DNA from: Lobosporangium transversale
Lineage: Eukaryota; Mortierellomycota; Mortierellomycetes; Mortierellales; Mortierellaceae
Assembly (NCBI RefSeq): GCF_002105155.1
Contig: NW_019028992.1
Span: 641,001-705,000 of the forward strand
Length of the DNA: 64,000 nucleotides
Reading direction: 5' to 3'
Part shown: positions 24,965 through 35,921 of the stretch, piece by piece
Position numbering within the stretch: the first letter of the stretch is position 1
Layout: each line of letters begins with the position of its first letter
Program-made: the position numbers and the translations under genes
The notes under the pieces: model-generated
Seen by the model: the letters and a program-made list of their open reading frames with translations, nothing else
Told to the model about the DNA's origin: nothing
The model's database searches: none

Positions 24965-26499
24965 TTAGTGAGCATGAAAGCAATTGTTACATGATCCGCG
25001 TTTAAAGACATTAGGATTAAACTCTGTACAGTTGCATTCACGACAAGGGCCCATATCATTCGTCGCTGCTACATTCTGGTTCGCAAAATAGTCCTTGGGA
25101 ATATAGCCCATACCAGGGGTGGACACTCCTCCTCCTCCTCCTCCTAATACAGAAGGCGTCAATGGTCCCTGAGGTAAGATGACACTGTGTCGCAACGTAT
25201 CTGTAGAAGTAGAGACTGGCAATGGAGGTGCACGGCGTGAGGCTGGAGGGGGCGGTGGAGCTGCTCTACAACCCACAGCTGCTTTCGTGTGAGGCATGAT
25301 GGTTGAAACTGGACGAGGAGTGGCTTTGGCCATGGCTGTAGAAGTTAGAGGAGTAGTGGTGGTGGCAGTGGCGGACGAATTAGGTTGGCGTGCGGGAGGG
25401 GGAGGGGGAGCTCTTTTTGTAAATCCAGGGATAGAACTTTGTTGATGTTGTTGCTCAATTAGGGGCTCCGGTTCTGGATCTTCATAGTAGGAGCCAGTGG
25501 GTGATTCTCGTTCATGATAGGCGGCCTCTTCCTCATCCTGATAATGTCGTGTTGTTGTTGGTTCTAATATTGATGAGACAGAGTTGAGCGAGGATTTTCT
25601 TCTATTGGATCCCGATCCGAATCCAGGTCTAGAGTCATTGCTGGGTACTATTTCCTCGACATAGTTGGAAGGGAACATGCCTTCATGTCGCATACCATTT
25701 GTATCTACCAATTCACCTTCCCACCACCCTGCATCGATCTCTTCGATGATCCGGATGATATCACCCTTTTGAAGGGACAATTCACCATCTCCTGTGGCCT
25801 CAAAGTTGTAGAGAGCCCTAACTTGCTTTTGTGGCTTCGTCGTACGAGGTGGTGAGGCTGCTGTTGTTGAAGAGACAATCCCGTTTGTCTTTGAAAATGC
25901 AGGAATGTTGTTCTTGGATGTTCCATTGGTGCTCAAAAAGGATGTCGACCGACTCAGGTCAGAAGACCCACGCTGGTATTGATTGTTAAAAGTAGACTGA
26001 CGACGTAGATCAGAGACGGATGCTGCTCGGTCAAGGGGCGCTGGCATGTGTCGTGCTGTAGAGATGGAGACAGAGTTGCGCTTATTATTGGTGTTATTGT
26101 TATTATTATTATTATAGTTTCTGCTACTGGTGCTGCTGGTGCTGCTTCTACCGCTGCTGTTCTGATCATCTGAATAAATCGACCGATGGTCTTCATCTGT
26201 TTCACGTGATATTTGTCTGCTTATCCTTTTTGAAGAGGGCGAAGTGATTTTATCGGAATGGGAGCCATTGCTGGGTGAAAAAGAAGTTGTAAATGTGCTT
26301 TCAGGGATTGCCTCAAGAGTCTCGACCATCTTGCGTGCAAATGCCAACAAGGCATCATAATAGACCTTTAGCCCATATACATTTTCGTCCTTTAAAAAGT
26401 ATAAAAAGAAAAAGAAAAAGAAAATTAGAAAGGAGTAAACATGAAATAAAATAAAAGTGTATATAAATATATGAACAGAAGGAAGAAGTGTCTGTAGTT

Positions 26500-26554
<55 letters not shown>

Positions 26555-28388
26555 CTGCATGAATGAACAAGTGAAGGGATGCATGAATGTATGCATGAAT
26601 GTATGTATGCGAGATGTGTACCTGAGCATCAATGATGGAGGTCATGGTAGTAAGCATGGACTCCCGAGTGTCCTCGTACTTTGCTTTAGCTGCTTGCATT
26701 TCCTCTTCCCATTCTGGTTTTTCTTTTTTGGCCTTTTGGACCTTTGCTAATTTAGCATCATAATCCAGTCTCCGAGACTGCAGCTTCTTTTGCAATGCCT
26801 GTATAATAATTATAATAAAATAAAGGGGGGAGAAAGAGAGAAGGAGAGGGCCGTTAGATCAAAAGAATGTCGATCTTTAAAGATTCCTTAAAAGGATTAA
26901 ATATGGAATTACGAAGTCATTACCTGATATTCTTTCATCCGCTCCTGTTCCTTCTCCAGACACTCGAGATATGATCCTTTGAAATGAAAAATCTAAGTAT
27001 ATACATGTACACGTGAATAAATCCGTTGGGTTAAAATAAAATTCATGTCAGCCCAAAACTCTTTTTATTATTATTATTATTTTTTCTGATTCCTTTATTT
27101 GTTCCTTGTCTGTTGATGCTGGCAGTAAATGCCATTTCTTGTCTTTCTTTCTCTCTTTCGATTGATTAAAAAGAAAAAAAGAAAAAAAGAAAAAAAAAAA
27201 AAAAAAGCCTTGCTCCCCTGGACCTTTAATGTGTTTTGATATTAGAAACAAATCGATGGTGGTACCAATCATTTTTGTCTCCAAACAAGATTGGATCCTG
27301 AAAAAGAATCCTCAGTTTCATGTCGGAACTTACCATGTCATTCTGTGCCGACCCAATGGCCTGATGTGCCTCTGCCATCGCTAATAAAGAGTCCCGATAG
27401 CTTGATCCTTCCTGGATCACTTGTGCCTTTGAATACATGCTCAAGCCAAACATTTCAATGGCTAGACCCTTGACCTTGTGCTCACCCTCCACTTGCTTAC
27501 CTACAAAGTAAATAAATAAATAAAATAAAATAAATATAATGCAAAATAGGAGAATAGGGGGAAAAGAGTTTATCATTGTTTATTTTTATAAAGTTATAAT
27601 TTTACAAAAACATTGGCATTCAACACATTGGGAACAAAACAAACTTTTTGTTTTTTACATCAGATCTCAACAAAATAATTGTGGCGGGAAAAATAAAAAA
27701 ATAAAAAATAAACGTTCATCTCTCTTTTGAGCTGTCCCAATGCTTTTTCCGTGTCAAGCAATCAAGCCATCAATTGGACTGTATAACCGTTTGCTCTTAT
27801 CATCCCCTTCCTCTTTTTCTCCCTCTTTCTCTCTCTCTGTCTTCTCTGCTGTGGATTGAATGGTTCTTGACGCGGGATGAGTGCAGGTGATACAAGAGTA
27901 AAAGAGGCCAATGCAATCTCTTTTATTTTTTTTTATTTTATTTTTTTTTTTTTTGAACCGCATGATCATGTATCTCAATGAATCGAAATAAAATAATAAT
28001 GTTAAATAACAAAATAACAATTAAAACGAACGAACGGGAGTACTTACTGAGGACTTTTAGGTAAGCCTGTGAGGTCTCGTCAAGTTTATCCAAAGCAACT
28101 CGCCTAGCCTCGGTCTCGGCCTGGAGAGCATTGAAATCATCATCCATGCGCGTCTTCTGGGCCTTGCCCATCTTTTCCCCTGTCCACTATCAATGCATTG
28201 TCACAACAAAGGTTGTAAATAAAAAAAATAAAGAAAAATAAAAAAATAGGGTTGGACAGGGATGAGAAAGGGTGATCAGGGAGGCGGAAGCTTTGTACTT
28301 GAGAGCACAATTCCAAATGAGACGTTAACAGCTTTATTTTATTTTATTTTATTTTTACCTGCTTGAATTTGCCAATGTTTTTGATCAT
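24965..28388 (-). CDS. BAR-SH3 protein with a C-terminal Cys/His cluster
   Basis: Exons 28388-28359, 28186-28048, 27500-27334, 26992-26924, 26798-26622 and 26389-24965 give 668 residues, with phases matching. The start [10 protein letters not shown] then [10 protein letters not shown] is typical of fungal BAR proteins. The BAR coiled coil covers about 1-225 ([36 protein letters not shown]). A Ser/Asn-rich linker leads to an SH3 domain at about 381-440 ([36 protein letters not shown]). Pro-rich segments follow (APPPPPARQ), possible SH3 or profilin ligands. The last 28 residues hold [19 protein letters not shown], a compact metal-binding-like knot. The protein probably bends membranes at endocytic or exocytic sites and links them to actin. 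Confidence 0.9.
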
Positions 28389-29703
28389 TATGAATGCTTC
28401 TAGCTGGCTGAATGTTTTATGAAAGGGAGAAAAGAAAGGATTAAGGAGGTAATGAGATGATATGCAACGTGTAAAATATTAGGAGGAGGACGGGGCAAAA
28501 AGAATGGTTTAAAACAAAAAAGAAGAAAGAAAAGATAAATGGGATGATCTATAAGGTATGAGACTATTAGAAAGATTGGGGAAAGAAGGTGAAGACGGGT
28601 GAAGAAGAAGGGAAAAAGAGAGGGATGGAATAAAGATGGAACGAATGAAGGAAGGGAAGGGAAGGGAAGGAAGGGATGAAAGGATGAAGGAATGAATGAG
28701 AAAGAAATGAATGAGAAAGAAATGAATGTTTTTTTAAAAGCGAGAAAGACAGAGAGAGAAAGAGAGAAAGAGAGAAAGAAAGAGAGAACGGAAGAAAGAA
28801 AGAAAGAGAGAGGACTGGAGTGTTTCATTCAAGGAGTAAAATGTGTACATGCACGTTGTCTTGATAGACTAATTCAAAAGAAGGATGAGAAAAGGGTTCA
28901 TCTCTTCCGCTCTTTCTCCTTGTTGGAACCAAAAGCGTGCAGAGAAGAGTAAAATGACTGATGTTGTAGTACATCCCATTTCGATTTCGATAGCACACAG
29001 ACATTCATCAACATCATTAACATCATCGTCATCATCATCATCATCATCATCATCGAAGCTATTCATAGCTTAAATAGTTATCAACATGTTATATTTATTA
29101 TAATTTCATTATTTCAATATTTGATCATGATCATGATCATGGTCGGTAGCAAAAGCTCCTCCAAGGACATTGATAACTGTAGTCGCACCGTTGTTCTTCT
29201 ATCACCTTGCTTGCTTCTTTTATTTTTTTTACGTCTTTTTATATCTTCATTCACCATGTTGTGTTGTTTGCAACCAACATGTAGACATGTAGCACACAAT
29301 GCACAGAACAACCGCAATGCAAGCTAACAACCAAAAAAAATTCATCTGCGTGTTATTAAAACACACCATCTTCTTCAAGTTGATCCTTTTTTCTTTCCCT
29401 TCTCCTTCCTCAAGAAACATGGGAGGTTGAAATAGTTCCGATATTCTCCTACAGCTACTCTTTGGTTTTGTTATTCGTTGCAAGTGTGCAATAACACCAA
29501 AGGATTCCATATCACTTGTAGGCCATCATCATGGTTTATGTCATCCAAAAATCACCCGTGTGTCTCGAGAGCATATCCATTGCACACACAACGGCATCCA
29601 TCACACAACACTCACTTCATTCTCCCTCTCTTCCTCTCTCTCCCTCTCTCTCCCTCTCTCTCCCTTCATTCTTCATTAAGAAAGACCTTACCCTACAAAA
29701 ACC
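28389..29703. other. Intergenic: shared upstream region of BAR-SH3 (minus) and IF1-like (plus) genes
   Basis: Promoter-type DNA between divergent genes. It contains the polypurine tract listed separately, a (CAT)n/(ATG)n run at about 29028-29055, GATCAT repeats at 29124-29144 and a CT-rich stretch at about 29615-29675 just upstream of the small plus-strand gene. The long open frame at 28400-28828 is a translation of low-complexity sequence. Confidence 0.55.
28600..28815. repeat. GA/GAAA polypurine tract
   Basis: Almost uninterrupted purines on the plus strand, with runs such as GGGAAGGGAAGGGAAGG and GAGAAAGAGAGAAAGAGAG. It lies 210-430 bp upstream of the BAR-SH3 start, so it is a polypyrimidine tract on that gene's sense strand. 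Such tracts can form triplex DNA. Confidence 0.85.
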
Positions 29704-29950
29704 ATGTCCAACTTGTATACGAATCCTCTCGGTAGCCGTGAGCACACTGCTGAGGAGCTCTACATCCGCAAGCGAGTATGATCCATATATATATAAATTC
29801 GCTGCAGTACAGAATATTGGAGTAACTTTCTTCTAACAACTCTTCTTTCCTTCTTTAATTATCTTGTAGGAAGCTGAAAAAGCTGCTGCTGCTGCCAGAG
29901 AGAAAGCTCAACAGGAAGCAGCTAAGGCTGCTGCACAACACAAGAAATAA
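29704..29950 (+). CDS. Small helical protein resembling ATPase inhibitor IF1 (50 residues)
   Basis: Two exons, 29704-29775 and 29870-29950, join in phase 0 across a 94-bp GT-AG intron ending TTGTAG. The product starts MSNLYTNPLGSREHTAEELY and continues with IRKREAEKAAAAAREKAQ and an Ala/Lys-rich helix to HKK. The pattern RE-x-TAEE-x-YIRKREAEK resembles the RE-x-A-x-ED-[FY]-[FY]-x-R core of IF1, which blocks reverse rotation of mitochondrial F1-ATPase. A clear targeting presequence is missing and the C-terminal dimer helix is short, so the assignment is tentative; it may be an unrelated conserved micro-protein. The CT-rich leader directly upstream supports a real start. Confidence 0.5.
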
Positions 29951-32485
29951 AGAGTTTTTTTTTTATTTTTTGTTTTGAATCAGAATCCATAATCATCATC
30001 AGTTCAAGAACAGAATGACACAAGCAATTGTTAATGATCTGAATTAAAACAATGAATCTTTTCATTATTATTATTATTATTATTTCCCTATTCCCCTTTA
30101 ATCCACATTTTTTATTTAAAGACTTTTAAAGAATGTATTTAGCATCAACAGGTGTAAATCAAGCTGCAATATTTTTTCACAACTGATTTAAAAAAAAAAA
30201 AATCACCTCTGCATGCATTTCTTGCACGAGTATTGCATTTATCTTCCCCGTCATAGAGTCAAATTCCTCGGGCTGCTGCCGAAGCGCGACCGTTGGAACG
30301 ACTTTAAGCAACGACAAAGGACTTCGATGTGCGTTTGATTAGAAAAAAAGAAAAAAAAAAGACGTAATAGTATGAATTTATACTAGCTATTTTTTTTTTT
30401 TTTTTTTTTTTTGATGGCTTACAAAAAAAAAATGCCAATTGCTCAGTTGCTTAATTGCGTCTCAAACTATGTCATTGAAATGTTTTTTTTTTTTAATCTC
30501 CCACAATTTTGATGAGGCACTCTCCTCCATTGCCATTTGCTTTCACGCTGACATTTTATAAAGACATTATAGTCCCGTTCAGTCATAATGAACACTCTTG
30601 TGCTTTCATTGAACACAATGATCAGTTGTAAAAATACAAAAGCTGCTCTTTATATAGCTCTTAACCGCATAGAAAGTTATTCCTCCTTTCTATATACCTA
30701 CTTTCATGTTTATTTTTATTTTTTTTGCTGTATCAAGATGCCACCTCTCCATCACTCTGTTCTACTCGATGCTAGGTGGTCCTTCGCTGAGGATGATCGG
30801 TGAGAAAAAGCACTTGATGCTTACTTCCCTGCTAGTATGATGGACCAAAACTATGGAAGGGTGATGACCTTTCGGCCATATGCTGCTGTAGTAATATGAT
30901 GGACAGTTCTTTCATTCACCTTATGACAGTGCTCGTGGTAATTAAAGATGATCGATTCCAATTTAATGGTTCTTCATGACCAATTTAAGTGATCACTCAG
31001 ACACCTCAAGGGTATGCTTATATTTTTTTAACGCTACCAGTAAGGAGTGTGGGTGGCTATTTAAGATGACCATGTGGAGGGTCATTAAATGAAAAAGCGA
31101 TCATCTCTTTTGTGGTTATCCGCAATGTCATTGAATACTGGATGCGGAGCTGTCTGTCGTGGTTTGCATGTAGCCAAGAAGAAGCCCTAACCTTTACAAA
31201 GCCTGGGGAAATATTTGGCCGAACTTGATCCGAAACAGTGTACAAAAAATTTTGTCTTGCATTTCGACACACCAAGAATCCTTTATTTCGACACGTGTAG
31301 CAGGATTATCATCAAGTTAAAAAAAAATCATCATGACGTAAAATTGAACCACAACTTTTTTCTCATGTCCCATTAGAATGTTCAAGCTCATTTGCCGTTT
31401 CTTTCATTCTTAATGAACACATAATCTTTCAACGCTTGACTGATTGCTTGTTCCAATCGAGTATATCAGGCCAATGCGTGGCAAGTTTTTTTTTTTTTTT
31501 TTTTTTTTAAATCCCAGGAACAGCAACCCTCACAGATACTCAAATTCGCCCTTGCAATCTCCGCATTAGACACGCTGCGAACCAACTGATTATACTTCAC
31601 CCAAATTACAGTGCCAAGGTCTGCACATCCATTAACCGTGGCTACAGTACAGACATGATCCACAACCTCGTACTGGAGACAGAGGAGGAAGGGAGGCTGT
31701 ATGGGGCGGAGCTGCATTTCTGTGTCTGACAGTAGCGATGATAAACATTACTTGATATGCGCTGTTGTAAGGCAAAAAATAAAAAAAAAATGAAAAAATA
31801 AAAAATAAAAAATAAAAGTAATTATTCCATTCATTGCAATGTCCTTTGGTTCATCGCATCCTCATCCTCTCGGTACCTGTTGTTCTGAGATCAATAGATA
31901 CTTTGTTTCCGTCGAGGACACGCTCATCTACGTGTTATACTGATCATTGCTGATATACATCATAAAAATTCTATTTATTCTTAATATTCATCTGGCTTTT
32001 TAATCCTCTTTCTTTTCTCTACAGCACTGGTCAGTCCTTCCATGCAAAAACATTATGATGCCTTCAAAGGCTTTTCATCACGTAATTTTTAATAACTGTA
32101 ACTATTTGATGTGCTTCCGCAATTTTAACGCTACCAATTCATTCACCATTTCTCATTCTCATGCTAGACTTCGCCATTCCTCTCTCATTACTAATGAATC
32201 CATTGGTCATTACCGGAATGGGATATTAGCCTTTATGCCCTGCACATAAATGAGCCTGTTGAGCGGCCATAGCTGCAGAACATAACGACATGAGATTTTC
32301 AAGGTCGTTAATGGTAAGAAAGCATACCCAGCGAGCAAAGCGTTAGGCACACTGCTTCAGCCGTGATACTCTACAACATGCGATTTTTTGGACATCGGAT
32401 GGCAAGAGACGTCCTATGTTGGAAAAGTAGAAGAGAAATAACTCTATACTTACAAAGTTGATTATTGTTTTGCAATATAGACACC
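29951..32485. other. Gene-poor repeat-like region
   Basis: No gene supported. The 3' flank of the small gene has a (TTA)n run near 30064. T/A runs lie at 30390-30412 and 31486-31508. The minus frame at 31466-31717 encodes about 70 residues with several Cys but has no known motif and no start context. Stops are dense in all frames, fitting decayed mobile DNA at the edge of the island that follows. Confidence 0.5.
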
Positions 32486-32491
32486 CCGATG

Positions 32492-32797
32492 CAGTGCTCC
32501 TATTCGATTCGAACGGTTCGAATTCGAATAGCTTCGAATATGCCATATCCTGGTTCGATTCGAATGGTTCGAATGGTTCGAATAGGACCACTGGTTACGC
32601 GTAGCGAAAGTATGGTCCTTGTATTTTACACCCGATCAAAAAAAAAAAAAAAAAAAAAAGAAAAGAAAAAAGAAATTTAAAATTATCATTTACTATTGTG
32701 CCAATAGCTCGAATAAATCGAAGGCTCGAATCATTCGAACTATTCGAATAGCATTCAAATTTTGATATCTATTCGAATGGTTCGAATAGGAGCACTG
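32492..32797. mobile_element. TTCGAA-rich inverted-repeat cluster, MITE-like
   Basis: CAGTGCTCCTATTCGATTCG at 32492 is inverted at 32768-32797 (ending TCGAATAGGAGCACTG), and a third, slightly different end (TCGAATAGGACCACTG) stops at 32593. Between them are many ATTCGAA/GGTTCGAA units and an A run (32638-32659). The CAGTG/CACTG ends resemble hAT-family ends. I found no 8-bp target duplication, so nested or decayed non-autonomous copies are more likely than one intact element. Confidence 0.5.
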
Positions 32798-32798
32798 G

Positions 32799-34361
32799 TT
32801 TGACCCCAAGAGTTACGTACCACAACGACTCGCTGAAGGCCAAACTGTGCGTAATAAAACGTTGGTGAAGGAATGGCACCAGTGGAGGGCATACTTTTCA
32901 GGGCGAGGAGATGAGGAGCGGCAAAAGGCTTCCAGCTCTGCAAGTATAACGATCCCGGCTGTGCAGAGCTGGCGCGTTGAAGGTATTGTGCTATCTTTGG
33001 CCGTTCAAATATTTTTAATGTATCTGAAATTGACATTTAATGCTTTGTTGTGTATTTGTCCTTTTTACTGTTGCAGCTGAATCGCAAGCAGCAACGGCGA
33101 CCTCTAGCCAAGACGCCATACCGCCTAGTGCTATCGAGGACAATGTTTGGCAACTGAATCCAACATCCGCCGCGTTAACATCACCGTCAATATCACCACT
33201 GTCATCCAATAAGTTGGGACCCGGGCCTCTCTTCGAGCTCAGGACTGCTTTTGCCGCCGCTTTCCAGTCCTTCATTGGTCATCCATGGAGACTGCCCTCT
33301 GGAACAGTTGTGGATGATGTCCTTTTTGCCTATACAATGGGCCAGGGAATAGAGTCAGTGTACCACTCTTTCATGGTTGACCGGACTTGCTCCAAAATTC
33401 TTTTAACGAAGAAGATTGGAAAGCACTTCACGGCTTTTTACAGGTACAGGACCAAGCCGAGAATAGGTACGAGCTTCCAGCCTTCATGATCCATGAGATG
33501 AGAAAGTTTAGGAAGGGGCCTGAGCAGCTGCAGGAAATGCTCAGCTCTGGCTGGCGGGGCCTTGAGCTAGGAGATAAGAATGATGGCATCTCGGTTAGTG
33601 CTTTGGAAGCTTTCCGAGCATGCATGTACCACTCCATGTTGAATATGTACATGGCGTACTCCTCTCAGAATTTCGAGTTACCAAAATCGCAATCTGAGAG
33701 CTGGTACAGGACATTTATTTGGGGATTCCTTCCTCAGCTCTTTTCTTCAGGACGCGCCCTCATCTATGAGCCAGGTGAAAAAGGTGTATCTGCATCAGCG
33801 GCCAGGAAGAACACCCACCGTGACCTCAGCGTTCCATTCAAACGAGGGCACATGGCTGATGGGATCATTTCTTGCAGGAGCAGTAACTGCGAGCTCTGTG
33901 CCATAGAGTTCAGCAAGTTCGAGGATGGGCCAACTGCCACGAAAGTTCTCGAGGACTCCAGGAAGCTTGGGAAAATGCTCAAAGATATGTTTGACGCCAT
34001 CATGAGCAAATGTCAAAAGCCATCCATTGTCCAGAAGAGCTTGAGGGCCTATGGCTTGGTCATTTCTGGCCGAATTATTTACTTTATCTCAGTGCGATAC
34101 CTCGATGGTAGGTATTTCCGATTACAAACCGAGCAGGTCATGGCCCTACCCTCAGTTTGGGATCGGGAGAGCATCACCTGCACGATTGTGGCTCTGCTCT
34201 CAAAGCTTCTGATCTTCAAGCAGCGTATGTTGGAGATGTCAGAGAAAGTAATTGAGTGGACCCAGGTTGTAGACCTTGAGGACATAAAGCAAATGGCCCA
34301 TAGTTCCTCCCTAGATGACGAGGGCGCATTTAGCGAATTAATGACTTGTAGCTCGCCTTGA
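32799..34361 (+). pseudogene. Frameshifted repeat-family gene with a PD-(D/E)XK-like motif
   Basis: Frame opens after a stop at 32787 and continues FDPKSYVPQRLAEGQTVRNK to 32982. A 94-bp GT-AG intron leads to exon 2 at 33077. Frame 1 runs to about 33383 (LPSGTVVDDVLFAYTMGQGI, YHSFMVD) and then the same protein continues one frame over (LLQNSFNEEDWKALHGFLQV) to a TGA at 34361. No plausible intron explains the switch, so one base appears lost or gained. In the C-terminal half, DGIISC followed by ELCAIEFSK fits the D...(D/E)-x-K/E core of restriction-like nucleases, with helices after it. The function is unknown; similar lineage-specific families in these fungi travel with transposons. No initiator ATG is visible, because the MITE-like cluster abuts the 5' end. 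Confidence 0.45.
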
Positions 34362-34373
34362 TCATTTTTATAT

Positions 34374-34570
34374 TGCAAAAGTCAAAGTAGTGTTCTAGGG
34401 GGATCTAAGGGTGCAATAAAGGTATCTTCGTTCAGGGAGAACTATGCTACAGAACTAGATAGAAAAGTAGACCTATTTATACTAGTTAATGTCCTGTTGC
34501 AAGGAATGCTCTAGAAATATAGGCGAAATACTATGTTGCACAAAATTATTATAGTGATTTCACTTGCATA
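34374..34570 (+). repeat. LTR-like block, left copy of an inverted pair
   Basis: Starts TGCAAAAGTCAAAGTAGTGT and ends near CACTTGCATAAATAT. Nearly its whole length is repeated inverted at 35160-35354 at roughly 80 percent identity, including CTAGGGGGATCTAAGGGT, AGAACTAGATAG and CTAATGTCCTG/TTAATGTCCTG. Confidence 0.75.
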
Positions 34571-34591
34571 AATATAAAAAGGACAGCAGAT

Positions 34592-34778
34592 ATAAATGGC
34601 ATTTAATTATGGTTTACTTTCAATAATATCATTACATTTGTTATGGTACGCTACATATAACTTTGTTCCCTTTTATTTTCTTTACTTCTCGTTCCTCCTC
34701 TTTAGACTCAAGTAACGCCCTTCATCCTATTCAGCATACCATAATATAGCTTCTATAAGAATTTATGAGAGATATATT
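34592..34778 (-). mobile_element. Decayed 3' end of the Tc1 element found at 39855-41492
   Basis: Order and wording match the stretch at 40008-40197: GCATTTAATT, CTTTCA, ATTATGG / GTTATGG, CTTTAG, AGCATACC / GGCATACC, and TATAAGAATT / GTAAGAATTC. Identity looks about 65-70 percent, so this is an older copy of the transposase C-terminus on the minus strand. Confidence 0.5.
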
Positions 34779-34812
34779 AACATGCAAAACTGAATCAATG
34801 TTTCATTCCTAC
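34779..34812. mobile_element. Solo end of the other Tc1 family
   Basis: ACATGCAAAACTGAATCAAT followed by TTCATTCC matches the terminal repeat of the Tc1 element at 36758-38607. It stands alone and abuts the gag relic. Confidence 0.55.
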
Positions 34813-35183
34813 ATAGCAATCCTGATCCTGCGGGGTTAATCAACCTTCGTAGTGCCATCGAGGCCCTTGCGGCCCAACACCAAGAACAAAGAAACATGCA
34901 GCGTACCTTTGAAAGAGATATGCAAACCATCCTGAATTGCCTCGCCAATCGGGCCACAGCCCCTGTTGTACGTACTGCCATTCCACTACCTCTCAGTACC
35001 AAATTCGGGAAATAGCGATGAGCTATCCCTCTCAGACTTCCGTGCCCACCTGCAAGTAGTCTTTGCTCGTTTTCCTTACGTCCTGCCCAGTGATGATGAA
35101 AAAATCAACTATTCTCTCCAGTGTCTAGATGGTTATGCATCCCAACACTTTGCTCAGTATATGCAAGCGAAATTACTATTATG
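34813..35183 (+). pseudogene. Ty3/gypsy gag relic
   Basis: Frames read INLRSAIEALAAQHQEQRNM, then DMQTILNCLANRATAPVVRT, then after a frame change LPLSTKFG, ELSLSDFRAHLQVVFARFPY and INYSLQCLDGYASQHFAQYM. That is the shape of a retrotransposon capsid region (grid of W/F and L, F-x-G-D/D-x-F spacing) with at least one frameshift. It is cut off by the right LTR-like block. Confidence 0.6.
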
Positions 35184-35354
35184 ATTTTGTACGACAGTAG
35201 TTCGCCCAATTTTCTAGAGTATTCCTTGCAGCAGGACATTAGCTCGTATAAATAAACTCACTTTCCTATCTAGTTCTGCAACATAAATTCCCTTGAATAA
35301 AGACGCTTTTATTATACCCTTAGATCCCCCTAGAATACTACCTCAACTTTTGCA
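35160..35354 (-). repeat. LTR-like block, right (inverted) copy
   Basis: Reverse complement of the block at 34374-34570, ending TGCAAAAGTTGAGGTAGTAT when read on the minus strand. Inverted rather than direct orientation rules out a simple single LTR element. Confidence 0.75.
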
Positions 35355-35633
35355 GATGTCTAGGTCAAGACGTACCTCCTGGAAAATAATAACCAGAAGC
35401 TGAAAGTAAAGTGGGCATTGAATGTGGAACGCAGCATCACATTGTCTAGGTTCTTACTAATTCATTTCTACATGGTAAAGTAAGGAATGTAAATATTGTT
35501 GTCTCTATGTACGTGTAAATTTGCAGGTGTTATTAGACGAAATATGCAACACCTACCACAAACATCGTTTTGTACATGCTACTGTACGTGCTTAGTCACA
35601 TGAAATAACAAATTTAGCGTGGCTTCGTATAAT

Positions 35634-35681
35634 GGGACTGCCTCTTTCTCTGGGTTTGGGACTGCCTCTTTCTCTGGGTTT
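35634..35681 (+). repeat. 2 x 24 bp tandem repeat in foldback arm
   Basis: Unit GGGACTGCCTCTTTCTCTGG plus GTTT, twice, then GGGACACCC. The mirror copy sits at about 39682-39729 in the right arm. Confidence 0.9.
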
Positions 35682-35921
35682 GGGACACCCTAAGTGTATT
35701 CGTAACTTGAGTGCACGTGACAAAATCGACCTATTTAAGGCTTGTTTTTTTCCTTTTCTCCACTTTTTTCTCTTTTTTCTTTTCTTTTACTTTTTTACAA
35801 CCAACCTAAACACTTTCCAAATCTACTGCAGCGCTCACTCTAGCCTTCCTAATCAGCTAAGTATACTACACTTCCTCCTTATCCAAACAACTGCTTTCCC
35901 AACACCTCTTTCAAAAACAAA

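Noticed and set aside
27225-27300. Extra BAR exon read from the frame around 27226-27310
   Set aside because: It breaks the phase; joining 27334 directly to 26992 (ATG/ATTTTTCAT) keeps frame and gives a normal BAR sequence.
28400-28828. 142-codon minus frame
   Set aside because: Translation of the polypurine/polypyrimidine tract; no real protein composition.
31466-31717. Cys-containing 83-codon minus frame
   Set aside because: No start context, no motif and a lysine run from an A tract; not supportable as a gene.
32484-32805. 8-bp target duplication around the TTCGAA cluster
   Set aside because: Flanks CCCCGATG, GTTACGCG and GTTTGACC do not match, so a clean hAT insertion is not claimed.
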